Of a DNA stretch of 43,787 nt, positions 1-7,501 are shown one piece after another. The position numbers and the translations under genes are program-made. Below the pieces are notes generated by a model. That model saw nothing but the letters and a program-made list of their open reading frames with translations. It was not told where the DNA came from and did not search any database. This stretch comes from Pseudomonadales bacterium. Lineage in GTDB: Bacteria; Pseudomonadota; Gammaproteobacteria; Pseudomonadales; Pseudohongiellaceae. How positions within the stretch are numbered: the first letter of the stretch is position 1; every line of letters starts with the position of its first letter. The stretch is taken from contig JAJDYJ010000040.1 in the NCBI GenBank assembly GCA_022822865.1, positions 1 through 43,787 of the forward strand, in the 5' to 3' direction.

Positions 1-78
1 TGCGCCCGCGAACCGCGAAAGGCGGACGGGAACCTGCGTTTCGGGCCGATTTCGGGCGCTGGAACGGCGCCGGAGCGG

Positions 79-369
79 TCAGAAGGCCGGCGAACCACCT
101 GAATGAGCGCCAAATCGGGCCTTGTTCAGACCTTCCCTAGTGGTTTCTTCGAATTGCCGGCGCAACGCGAAAGCCGAGCGCTCGGCCGTAACCCGGATCT
201 CCTCGATGGTGATGTAAGGCAATTGCTCGGGCTCGACACTTCCTTCCGCCAGCAGGCTTGCTTCGGGCTCTGCGTCAACCTGGCTATCCTGGGAAAAAGA
301 AGTGGGGCTGGAGAAAGCGCCGGTCAAAAGCGCCAGGACCATCATCACTTGTGAAATGCGGATTTTCAT
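79..369 (-). CDS. Small secreted protein, function unknown
   Basis: A 96-residue protein. Residues 1-26 look like a Sec signal peptide (basic MKIR, hydrophobic stretch, then SFSQ before an acidic region). The middle is acidic, and residues 55-64 read IEEIRVTAER, resembling the start of the plug domain in TonB-dependent receptors (EEIVVTAER), but no barrel follows. The rest (about 30 residues) is charged, then Gly/Ser-rich. It is co-directional with the aminotransferase, 72 bp downstream of its stop. I do not recognise a defined function; short exported proteins with this motif are familiar from gammaproteobacterial genomes. The reading frame and ATG are clear, the role is not. Confidence 0.6.
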   Translation of the reverse strand: MKIRISQVMMVLALLTGAFSSPTSFSQDSQVDAEPEASLLAEGSVEPEQLPYITIEEIRVTAERSAFALRRQFEETTREGLNKARFGAHSGGSPAF

Positions 370-441
370 ATGAGAAAATTAAGCCCTGATCGCGCGGATT
401 TTTCAAGTTGGACCTGCACGGGACACTCATCGGGGCCGCCG

Positions 442-1566
442 CTATTGGTTTCGCCGGTAGTTCTTCCGCATGTAGTCCGCAATGCGTTCGAGTCCGGGCT
501 CGAGATGGCTGCGCGGCGAGCCGATGCCGATGCGGAAATAGCCATCGAGACCGTACACATCGCCGGGGAGCATCAGTACGCCCCTCTCGTCGCGCAGCCG
601 GTGCACGAGTTCGGTCGAGTTCGCCCTGAAGTGATAGCGCACGAACGCCATGCCGCCGGCTTTCGGTGGAATGAGCGATACCAGGTCGGCATTCGCGTCG
701 ATCCAGTCCTGCAATAACGCCAGGTTCTGCCGCAGGATCTTCCTGCTACGCTGCAATATCCCGGAGCGCAGCTCCGGCTTCAGCACGCGCTCGGCGACAT
801 ACTCGCTGATTGCCGATGTCGTGATGGAGGTGTAATCCTTGTTTTTCCAGGCGGTACAGATGTCCCCCGCGGGACCGGCGAGCCAGCCGATCCTCAGTCC
901 GGGCAAGGCCATGGCCTTGGACAGCCCGTTGGTTACGATCGCCTTGTCGTAAATGTCCAGAAAACTCTCGCATTCCGGGCCGTGCAATTCCGAGCCCTTG
1001 TAAACTTCGTCCGCATGCAGATAGATGCCGTGCCTGTCGGCAATGCGAACCAGTTCGCGCATGCCTTCCGGCGGCATGACGGCGCCGGTCGGATTGTTCG
1101 GGTTGCAGATCGTGATCAGGCGAGTCCTGCCCGATATCGCCTCTTCCAGTTCAGCGAGCCTGGGCTGCCAGTCGGCATCGGCGTGGTGCCGTACCGCCTT
1201 GACGTTTACGCCCAGCGCTCGCGCCCACCCCCAGATCTGCAGATAGTTGGGCGTGAACACGACAATCTCGTCATCCGGATTCAGCAGCGACATGACCAGC
1301 AGAAAATTGGCTTCCGCCGAACCGTTGGTAACGATGATTTCGTCCGGCGTACGGCTCTCATACAAGGCCGCGATCGCCTCCCGCAGTGAAACCGCGCCGT
1401 TCGTCCAGCCGTAGCCGAGTTCAAGCGCCTGCAGTTCCCCCATCTCGGCATCGCTCAGGAGATCGTTCAGGCACAGCGGATGGACACCGCTGTCGGACAA
1501 ATTTAGCTCGACGGTATTCTCGTACAGCGATTGAATACGCTCGAGCGCGAACTCTTCGATTTCCAT
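442..1566 (-). CDS. PLP-dependent class I/II aminotransferase
   Basis: Fold-type I aminotransferase of 374 residues, normal for the AspC-like family. Visible motifs are NPNNPTG (substrate/PLP loop), HADEVYKG (the D and Y that contact PLP) and NGLSKAMALPGLRIGW, whose Lys is the expected Schiff-base residue. The ATG at 1566 is preferred; an in-frame TTG at 1575 overlaps the stop of the upstream Lrp gene. The two genes are 5 bp apart, so they are almost certainly co-transcribed. Substrate cannot be read from sequence. Pairing with an Lrp-type regulator and a divergent saccharopine dehydrogenase-like gene suggests amino-acid catabolism, possibly lysine or 2-aminoadipate; that is inference. Confidence 0.88.
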   Translation of the reverse strand: MEIEEFALERIQSLYENTVELNLSDSGVHPLCLNDLLSDAEMGELQALELGYGWTNGAVSLREAIAALYESRTPDEIIVTNGSAEANFLLVMSLLNPDDEIVVFTPNYLQIWGWARALGVNVKAVRHHADADWQPRLAELEEAISGRTRLITICNPNNPTGAVMPPEGMRELVRIADRHGIYLHADEVYKGSELHGPECESFLDIYDKAIVTNGLSKAMALPGLRIGWLAGPAGDICTAWKNKDYTSITTSAISEYVAERVLKPELRSGILQRSRKILRQNLALLQDWIDANADLVSLIPPKAGGMAFVRYHFRANSTELVHRLRDERGVLMLPGDVYGLDGYFRIGIGSPRSHLEPGLERIADYMRKNYRRNQ

Positions 1567-1571
1567 CAGTC

Positions 1572-2003
1572 TCAACGCTCGAACCGGGTGGCCAGAATGA
1601 TCGAGGACACGGTCTTGTTGACGCCGGGAACATGGCCGATCCGGTCGAGGGTTTCGTCGAGTTCACGGGTCGATCCCGCGCTGACCATGGCGACCATGTC
1701 GTATTCGCCGTTGACCGTATGCAAGGCGCGCACCGCAGGAATCTGCCTGAGCGCGCGAAAAATGCCCGTGGCCTGCTTGGGGTCCGCCCCAATCATGACG
1801 TGGGCCCTGATCAGTCCTTCGGCGTATTCTTCGCTGAAACGGATCGTATAACCGGATATGACTCCCAGACGTTCGAGGCGTTCGATCCGGCTTGTGACCG
1901 TGGTGCGGGAAAGGCCCATCTTGCGGGCCAGTTCCGCGGTCGATTCCCTGCTGTTGGCGCTGAGCAGGGCGAGCAATCTCCTGTCTTTGTCGTCGGTGAT
2001 CAT
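1572..2003 (-). CDS. Lrp/AsnC family transcriptional regulator
   Basis: 143 residues from the ATG at 2003. The N-terminal winged helix-turn-helix spans about residues 3-50 (DRRLLALLSANSR..., then LARKMGLSRTTVTSRIERL), followed by a RAM/ligand-binding domain (VNGEYDMVAMVSAGS, then ILATRFER at the end). An in-frame TTG at 2045 would add 14 residues; the ATG restores the usual Lrp start just before the first helix and has a GGACGAA ribosome-binding-like stretch. It is transcribed ahead of the aminotransferase and divergently from the saccharopine dehydrogenase-like gene, the usual position of a regulator that answers to an amino acid and controls both neighbours. Confidence 0.92.
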   Translation of the reverse strand: MITDDKDRRLLALLSANSRESTAELARKMGLSRTTVTSRIERLERLGVISGYTIRFSEEYAEGLIRAHVMIGADPKQATGIFRALRQIPAVRALHTVNGEYDMVAMVSAGSTRELDETLDRIGHVPGVNKTVSSIILATRFER

Positions 2004-2125
2004 TTCGTCCAATTTCTCGTCATATTGCCAAGTATTTGTGATCAAATTAGTTAATTCAACCGTTAATTCCGTTCGATTTCAAGACTAAACTCATTCCTCA
2101 TCAGCATCAGTTTGGGGGAACGACG
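2004..2125. promoter_or_regulatory. Divergent AT-rich control region (Lrp/saccharopine dehydrogenase)
   Basis: This stretch between divergent starts is much more AT-rich than its surroundings. The octamer GTTAATTC occurs twice exactly 12 bp apart (2050-2057 and 2062-2069), with a degenerate GTTCGATTTC right after (2071-2080); phased repeats suit an Lrp-type operator. Weak promoter matches: rightward TTAATT (2063-2068), 17 bp, TAAACT (2086-2091); leftward TTGAAA, 17 bp, TTGAAT. The forward gene has a GGGGGAA ribosome-binding site. The -35/-10 boxes are only partial matches; the direct repeat is exact. Confidence 0.5.
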
Positions 2126-3256
2126 ATGCAGGTCCTGTTGCTGGGCGCCGGCAAGATCGGTTCAGGGATCGGAGAGTTTCTTGCGGCCTCGGGCGATTAC
2201 GAAGTCACGGTCGCCGACAGGGAGCCAGCCAACCTGGAAAGGCTGCCCCCGGTTCCCGGCATCAGGACCCTGCAGCTCGACGCGGGCGACGCGCATGCAT
2301 TGGACGCGGCGGTCGCCGGCAAGTTCGCCGTCGTCAATGCAGGGCCCTTCAGCGTCAACGCCATGGTTGCCAGTGCGGCCGCGGCCAAAGGCGTACATTA
2401 TCTCGATCTCAGCGAAGACCTTGAAGGCACGCGCATAGTGCGCGAACTGGCCGGGGAATCCGATTGCGCGATGATCCCCCAATGCGGACTCGCACCGGGG
2501 TTCGTCTCCATCATTGCCTTTGAGCTGGCGCGGAAATTCGACAGGCTCGAACGGATTCATCTGCGCGTCGGCGCATTGCCGCGATATCCCTCCAATGCGC
2601 TGAAATACAACCTGACCTGGTCGACCGACGGACTGATCAACGAGTATTGCAATCCCTGTGAGGCGATCGCCGGCGGCGAACCGGTCGAGTTGCAGCCGCT
2701 AGAAGGGCTGGAAACCTTTTCCCTCGACGGCATCGATTACGAAGCGTTCAACACCTCCGGCGGTCTCGGCAGCCTGCGCGAGACCTTCGCCGGCAAGGTG
2801 GACGAACTCAATTACCGCACCATCCGCTATCCCGGCCACCGCGACATCATGAAAGCGCTGCTCGAAGACCTCAATCTCCGGGACCGCCGCGAATTGTTGA
2901 AGGACATCCTCGAGTCCGCCCTGCCGCATACTGGCCAGGATGTGGTGGTAATCAGGGTTTCCGTCAGCGGCTTGCGTAACGGCTGCCTCGAGCAGGAAAC
3001 CTGGGCCAACCGGATATACCACCGCAATATCAATGGCAGGCCATGGAGCGCCATCAGGCTGACCACGTCGGCCGGCGCCTGCGCGGCGCTGGATCTGCTC
3101 GCGCAGGGCAATTTGCCAGGGAAGGGCCTGATCCGGCAGGAGGACATTCCGTTCCGGGAATTCATCCGCAATCGCTTCGGCCGCTATTTTGCGACCGGGC
3201 CGGAATCCGTCGAACCGGCTCCGCTCGCTACCGCCAGGACTTCCTCTGCGGCATAA
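2126..3256 (+). CDS. Saccharopine dehydrogenase-like NAD(P)-dependent oxidoreductase
   Basis: 376 residues. The N-terminus is a Rossmann fold (MQVLLLGAGKIGSGI, residues 1-15, with VADREPANL as the ribose-binding strand end), and CGLAPGFVSIIA near residue 120-130 is typical of the saccharopine dehydrogenase/LYS9-like family. The family forms or cleaves the C-N bond of saccharopine (lysine plus 2-oxoglutarate), but bacterial members also include carboxynorspermidine synthase and others, so the direction is not fixed. Start ATG is backed by GGGGGAA. It is divergent from the Lrp regulator, which probably controls it. An ALDH7-type dehydrogenase at 41947 could supply the next step of lysine breakdown, but it is 39 kb away. 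Confidence 0.8.
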   Translation: MQVLLLGAGKIGSGIGEFLAASGDYEVTVADREPANLERLPPVPGIRTLQLDAGDAHALDAAVAGKFAVVNAGPFSVNAMVASAAAAKGVHYLDLSEDLEGTRIVRELAGESDCAMIPQCGLAPGFVSIIAFELARKFDRLERIHLRVGALPRYPSNALKYNLTWSTDGLINEYCNPCEAIAGGEPVELQPLEGLETFSLDGIDYEAFNTSGGLGSLRETFAGKVDELNYRTIRYPGHRDIMKALLEDLNLRDRRELLKDILESALPHTGQDVVVIRVSVSGLRNGCLEQETWANRIYHRNINGRPWSAIRLTTSAGACAALDLLAQGNLPGKGLIRQEDIPFREFIRNRFGRYFATGPESVEPAPLATARTSSAA

Positions 3257-3286
3257 TCAGCCCCCCGCCACGCATCTGGAAGTCCA

Positions 3287-4399
3287 ATGAGTACATATAC
3301 CATCGCCCTGCTGGACGGCGACGGCATCGGCCCGGAAATCATGGCCGAGGCCGAAAAGATCCTGCGCCTTGCGGAATCGCGCAACGGCATTCGGCTGGAA
3401 CTGGAGCACGGCGCTTTCGGCGCGGGCGCCTGGTTTTCCCATGGCGACGCCTTTCCCCAGGCGACGAAGGAACTGTGCGACCGGGCCGACGCGATCCTGA
3501 AAGGCCCGATCGGGCTCGACCACGAACAAACCGAAAAGATTCCGGTGGACATGCGGCCGGAACGGGGCGCCCTGCTGCCCCTGCGCCGCCGCTTCGACAC
3601 TTTCGCCAATTTCCGCCCGGTGCGCCTGGCCGGCAGCCTGACGCATTTCTCGCCGCTGAAACCGGAGATCGTCGCCGGCGGCATCGATATCATGATCATC
3701 CGCGAACTCGTCGGCGGCCTGTATTTCGGCGCCAAGGAAAGCGGCCGCAACGCCGCGGGCAGGCGCTATGTCAACGAAAGCCTCGAATACGACGAGGACC
3801 AGATCGAACGCATCGCCCGGGTCGCCTTCGAGACCGCCATGGGCCGCAAGAAGCTGCTGCACAACATCCACAAGAGCAATGTGCTCAAGTCGAGCGTGTT
3901 ATGGAACGATGTGCTCGGCGAAGTCGGCGAGGAATATCCCGATGTCGAAGTGCGCCACATCCTGGTCGATGCGGCGGCGACTTATCTATGTCTAAATCCG
4001 GGACAATTCGACGTCATGGTCATGGAAAACATGTTCGGCGATATCCTCAGCGATCAGGCCGGCGGCATTCTCGGCTCGCTGGGGTTGATGCCTTCGGCCT
4101 GCCTCGGGCCGGACAAGGCCTATTACGAACCTTCCCACGGCTCGGCGCCGGATATCGCCGGCAAGGACATCGCCAATCCCTATTCCATGATCGGTTCGGT
4201 AGCCATGCTGCTCGACATGAGCCTGGGGCTGAAGGAGGAAGCCGGCCACGTCTGGAAGGCCATGCAATCGGTCTTCGACCAGGGCTATACCACGCCCGAC
4301 CTGACCCGGCCGGGCTCCGACGGCCGCACGATCAGTACGCGGTCTTTTGGCGATCTGGCAGCCGGGAACTACGCTGCTGCGCCGGAATCTGCAGGTTGA
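3287..4399 (+). CDS. Isocitrate/isopropylmalate dehydrogenase family (LeuB-like)
   Basis: 370 residues, close to typical 3-isopropylmalate dehydrogenase (about 350-365). Recognisable blocks: LLDGDGIGPEIMAEAEKIL at the N-terminus, RELVGGLYFG (compare RELTGGIYFG in LeuB), HKSNVLKSS, the metal-binding region DILSDQAGGILGSLGLMPSA, and EPSHGSAPDIAGKDIANP. The enzyme oxidatively decarboxylates a 2-alkylmalate with NAD+. The pairing with a convergent isopropylmalate/citramalate synthase-like gene supports a leucine- or isoleucine-pathway role. It follows the saccharopine dehydrogenase-like gene by 30 bp (GGAAG ribosome-binding site), so they may share a transcript. Its last 22 codons overlap the 3' end of the opposite gene. 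leuC and leuD are not in the window. Confidence 0.87.
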   Translation: MSTYTIALLDGDGIGPEIMAEAEKILRLAESRNGIRLELEHGAFGAGAWFSHGDAFPQATKELCDRADAILKGPIGLDHEQTEKIPVDMRPERGALLPLRRRFDTFANFRPVRLAGSLTHFSPLKPEIVAGGIDIMIIRELVGGLYFGAKESGRNAAGRRYVNESLEYDEDQIERIARVAFETAMGRKKLLHNIHKSNVLKSSVLWNDVLGEVGEEYPDVEVRHILVDAAATYLCLNPGQFDVMVMENMFGDILSDQAGGILGSLGLMPSACLGPDKAYYEPSHGSAPDIAGKDIANPYSMIGSVAMLLDMSLGLKEEAGHVWKAMQSVFDQGYTTPDLTRPGSDGRTISTRSFGDLAAGNYAAAPESAG

Positions 4400-5909
4400 T
4401 CATCCGCAGGCTGGCCTTGACCGCCGCGAGCACCTGATTGGCGTCGACGCCGCGCGTCTTGAGCTTGCGCTCGGGCAATTGCCAGGTGATGAAACATTCG
4501 GTAAGCGCGTCGGTCTGGCCGCCGCGCGGGATGTGCACCTCGTAATCCACGAGTTCGGGAATCTCGAAATCCCGCTCCCGCATGATCTTGCCGAGGGCGT
4601 CCATGAAGGCGTCGAAACCGCCGTTGCCCACGCCCGAGGCCTGGTACTCTTCGCCGCCGATCATCACGCGCACGCTGGCGGTGCTGTCGACATTGAGGCC
4701 GGTATTGATATAGCAGTTGAGCAGGCTCACATGCTGCTCTTCCCTGTCTTCGAGCACGTCGGCGATGATGAAGGGCAAGTCGTCGGTGGTGATGACGTGC
4801 TTGGAATCGCCGAGTTCGACGACGCGCCGCAGCACGGCGGCCTGCTCTTCCTCGGTCAGGCTGATGCCCAACTCGTCGAGATTGTTGATCAGCGAAGCCT
4901 TGCCGCTCATCTTGCCGAGGGCGTAGGTGCGCTTGCGGTCGAAGCGTTCCGGGCTGAGCCGTGAAACGTAGAGATTGCCTTTCAGGTCGCCGTCGGCGTG
5001 AATGCCGGCGGTCTGGGTGAAGACGTCCGCCCCGGTCACCGGCGTGTTTGCGGCGATCCATTTGCCCGAGAAGTTTTCCACCATGCCGCTCAAGGCGGCG
5101 ATGCGCGTTTCGTCGATGGAAAGTTCGACGCCCGCCTTGTCCCTGAGTACGACGGCGACTTCCGCCAGCGAAACGTTGCCCGCGCGCTCGCCGAGACAAT
5201 TGACCGTGCAATGGATGCAATCGATCCCCGCTGCCACCGCGGCGAGTACATTGGCGGTTGCCAGGCCGTAGTCGTTATGCGGATGGAAATCGAATTGCAG
5301 ATCGGGAAAGCGCTGCCGCATGCCTTCGAGATATTCCGTCACTTCTTGCGGCGACAGGGCTCCCAGGGTGTCGGGCAGCATGAAATGCCCGATGCCGAGC
5401 CCTTGCATGCCTTCGAGCAAGCCGAATACGTATTCCCGGCTGTCGCGATAGCCGTTGGACCAGTCCTCGAGATAGACGTTGACTTTCAAATCCTGGCTTT
5501 TGGCGTACCCGACGGTGCGCTCGATGTCCGCCAGGTGCTGTTCGAGAGTCTTGCCGAGCTGCTTGCGGCAATGTTTCTCGCTGCCCTTGGTGAGCAGGTT
5601 GATTACCTTGCAGCCGGCGCCGACGATCCAGTCGACGCTGCGCTTGTAATCGACGAATCCGAGCACTTCGACGCGATCGCCGTAGCCCTGTTCCGCGGCC
5701 CAGGCGCAGATTTTGGCCACTGCCTCGCGCTCGCCTTCGGAAACGCAGGCCGAAGCCACCTCGATGCGGTCGACGCCCAGCGTCTGCAACAGGGCGCGCG
5801 CGATGCTCACCTTCTCGTTGACCGAAAAGGAAACGCCCTGGGTCTGCTCGCCGTCGCGCAAGGTTGTGTCCATCAGGACGATGTGACGGGGACTGGCTGA
5901 ATTCGACAT
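4332..5909 (-). CDS. 2-isopropylmalate synthase / citramalate synthase family
   Basis: 525 residues from ATG at 5909 (MSNSASPRH); further in-frame codons upstream add only non-family sequence. The DRE-TIM catalytic barrel starts with MDTTLRDGEQTQGVSFS (metal-binding DTTLRDGEQ), and continues through DFHPHNDYG and HCTVNCLGERAGN, which holds the His/Asn metal site and the GERAGN active-site loop. FTQTAGIHADGDLKGN follows, and the last 150 residues are a LeuA-type allosteric dimer domain (DSTASVRVMIGG, GVGNGGFDAFMDAL). It condenses acetyl-CoA with 2-oxoisovalerate (LeuA) or pyruvate (CimA); sequence reading alone does not decide which. The LeuA dimer domain predicts feedback inhibition by leucine or isoleucine. 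It converges on the LeuB-like gene. Confidence 0.87.
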   Translation of the reverse strand: MSNSASPRHIVLMDTTLRDGEQTQGVSFSVNEKVSIARALLQTLGVDRIEVASACVSEGEREAVAKICAWAAEQGYGDRVEVLGFVDYKRSVDWIVGAGCKVINLLTKGSEKHCRKQLGKTLEQHLADIERTVGYAKSQDLKVNVYLEDWSNGYRDSREYVFGLLEGMQGLGIGHFMLPDTLGALSPQEVTEYLEGMRQRFPDLQFDFHPHNDYGLATANVLAAVAAGIDCIHCTVNCLGERAGNVSLAEVAVVLRDKAGVELSIDETRIAALSGMVENFSGKWIAANTPVTGADVFTQTAGIHADGDLKGNLYVSRLSPERFDRKRTYALGKMSGKASLINNLDELGISLTEEEQAAVLRRVVELGDSKHVITTDDLPFIIADVLEDREEQHVSLLNCYINTGLNVDSTASVRVMIGGEEYQASGVGNGGFDAFMDALGKIMRERDFEIPELVDYEVHIPRGGQTDALTECFITWQLPERKLKTRGVDANQVLAAVKASLRMINLQIPAQQRSSRLPDRQKTAY

Positions 5910-5966
5910 GCGCGCGATTCTATCAAATCCACCCATGGGACACCCACTTTTCACCGCGAGCCTGGC

Positions 5967-5994
5967 TTGCAACGAAAACGCTTCCGGCTATACT
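5967..5994 (+). promoter_or_regulatory. Predicted sigma-70 promoter of the pnt operon
   Basis: TTGCAA at 5967-5972, a 16 bp spacer and TATACT at 5989-5994 (4/6 and 5/6 to consensus). It lies 38 bp ahead of the pntAA start in the gap between the divergent synthase and transhydrogenase genes and would give a leader of about 30 nt. Confidence 0.6.
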
Positions 5995-6031
5995 GCGTGC
6001 CCAACAAACAGGGTCCGGCTCGGGAATCGAT

Positions 6032-7150
6032 ATGGCAATTCGAATCTGTGTTCCGAAAGAAGTGCGCGAAGGAGAGCATCGAATCGCTCTGGCGCCCGAT
6101 GCGGTGAAACGGCTTTCCGGCAACGGGATCGAAGTCAGCGTCCAGGCGGGCGCCGGCGAATCGACCGGCTATACGGACGAGAATTTCAACGGCGCCGAGA
6201 TCGTCGGCGACGCCGCCGAATTGCTCGGCAAGGCCGATATCAGCCTGCTCGTCAATCCGCCGACCGGCGAACAGATCGCGCAATTGCGCGAAGGCTCGGT
6301 GCTGATCGGCTTTCTCGACCCGCATTCGGACCTGCAACGTTTCGAGCAACTGGCGCAGCGCAATATCAGCGCTTTCAGCGTCGAACTGATTCCGCGGATT
6401 TCCCGCGCCCAGGCGATGGACGCGCTTTCCTCCCAGGCGAGCATCGCCGGCTACAAGGCGGTCTTGCTCGGCGCGGCCCACCTCGGCAAGTTCTTTCCCA
6501 TGCTCACCACCGCGGCGGGCACGATCCGGCCTTCCAAAGTGCTCGTGATCGGCGCCGGTGTGGCGGGCTTGCAGGCCATCGCCACTGCGAGGCGGCTGGG
6601 CGCGGTAGTGGAAGGTTACGACGTACGTGCTGCGGTCAAGGAACAGGTCGAATCGCTGGGCGCGCGTTTCGTCGATACCGAGGTGCAGGCCGAAGGCAGC
6701 GGCGGCTACGCTCGTGAGTTGACCGACGAGGAAAAGGCCCGGCAACAGGAAATCCTGGGCAAGCACATCACCCAGGCCGACGTGATCGTCACCACCGCGG
6801 CCATCCCCGGCCGTCCCTCGCCGCGCATCATCAGCCGCGAACTCGTCGAAGGCATGCGCGGCGGTTCGGTGATCGTGGATCTGGCGGCGGAAGGCGGCGG
6901 CAATTGCGAACTGACCAGGGCCGGCGAGGTCGTCAATCATGCCGGCGTGATCATCGACGGACCGATAAACCTGCCCGGACAGATGGGCGGTCACGGCAGC
7001 GAATTGTACGCCCGGAACCTGCTCGCCTTTCTCGATCTGCTGATCAGCGACGGCGCGATAAACATTAACCTGGAAGACGAGATCATCAACGAGAGCCTGG
7101 TGACCCACGCCGGCTCCATCCATAACGCGGCTATCAGGGAAAGGCTGTAA
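6032..7150 (+). CDS. pntAA: NAD(P) transhydrogenase subunit alpha part 1 (NAD-binding)
   Basis: 372 residues. This is the soluble NAD(H)-binding domain I of proton-translocating transhydrogenase, which uses the proton gradient to drive hydride transfer from NADH to NADP+. It begins MAIRICVPKEVREGEHR, typical of the AlaDH/PNT N-terminal domain, and has the Rossmann motif VIGAGVAGLQAIATARRLG near residue 170. The start at 6032 was chosen over farther in-frame codons because it is the first ATG before the family sequence, preceded by GGGA and by a promoter 38 bp away. The next two genes complete the enzyme, in the split three-subunit form; E. coli has the first two parts fused. Confidence 0.95.
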   Translation: MAIRICVPKEVREGEHRIALAPDAVKRLSGNGIEVSVQAGAGESTGYTDENFNGAEIVGDAAELLGKADISLLVNPPTGEQIAQLREGSVLIGFLDPHSDLQRFEQLAQRNISAFSVELIPRISRAQAMDALSSQASIAGYKAVLLGAAHLGKFFPMLTTAAGTIRPSKVLVIGAGVAGLQAIATARRLGAVVEGYDVRAAVKEQVESLGARFVDTEVQAEGSGGYARELTDEEKARQQEILGKHITQADVIVTTAAIPGRPSPRIISRELVEGMRGGSVIVDLAAEGGGNCELTRAGEVVNHAGVIIDGPINLPGQMGGHGSELYARNLLAFLDLLISDGAININLEDEIINESLVTHAGSIHNAAIRERL

Positions 7151-7180
7151 CGCCCGCCGAAACCACTACGGAGCGAAATC

Positions 7181-7498
7181 ATGATTGAAGGACTCGCGGC
7201 GATCTATATTTTTCTGCTGGCGGGATTTACCGGGTACGAGATCATCGCCCGGGTGCCGGTCATTCTGCATACCCCGCTGATGTCGGGTTCGAATTTCGTG
7301 CATGGGATCGTGCTCGTCGGCGCGATGTACGCCCTGGGTATCGCCGAAACCACCACCGAGCAGGTCATCGGCTTCATCGCGGTGCTGCTGGCGGCGGGCA
7401 ACGCCGTCGGCGGTTACGTGGTCACCGAGCGCATGCTGGAAATGTTCAAGTCCAGTAAAAGGCCTGATTTGAAAACCAGCGAAGCGGCGGGAGACTGA
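7181..7498 (+). CDS. pntAB: NAD(P) transhydrogenase subunit alpha part 2 (membrane)
   Basis: 105 residues, nearly all membrane: three hydrophobic segments (IYIFLLAGFTGYEII; HGIVLVGAMYALGIA; VIGFIAVLLAAGNAVGGYVV). HTPLMSGSNFVHGIV is the conserved loop between helices. It is the part of membrane domain II contributed by the alpha subunit, forming the proton channel together with PntB. It sits 30 bp after pntAA with a GGAG ribosome-binding site and 3 bp before pntB. The short charged tail (residues about 88-105) is ordinary for separate PntAB proteins. Confidence 0.95.
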   Translation: MIEGLAAIYIFLLAGFTGYEIIARVPVILHTPLMSGSNFVHGIVLVGAMYALGIAETTTEQVIGFIAVLLAAGNAVGGYVVTERMLEMFKSSKRPDLKTSEAAGD

Positions 7499-7501
7499 CG
7501 C

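Noticed and set aside
1..78. Coding content at the left edge
   Set aside because: No start codon, family sequence or convincing frame is visible in these bases on either strand.
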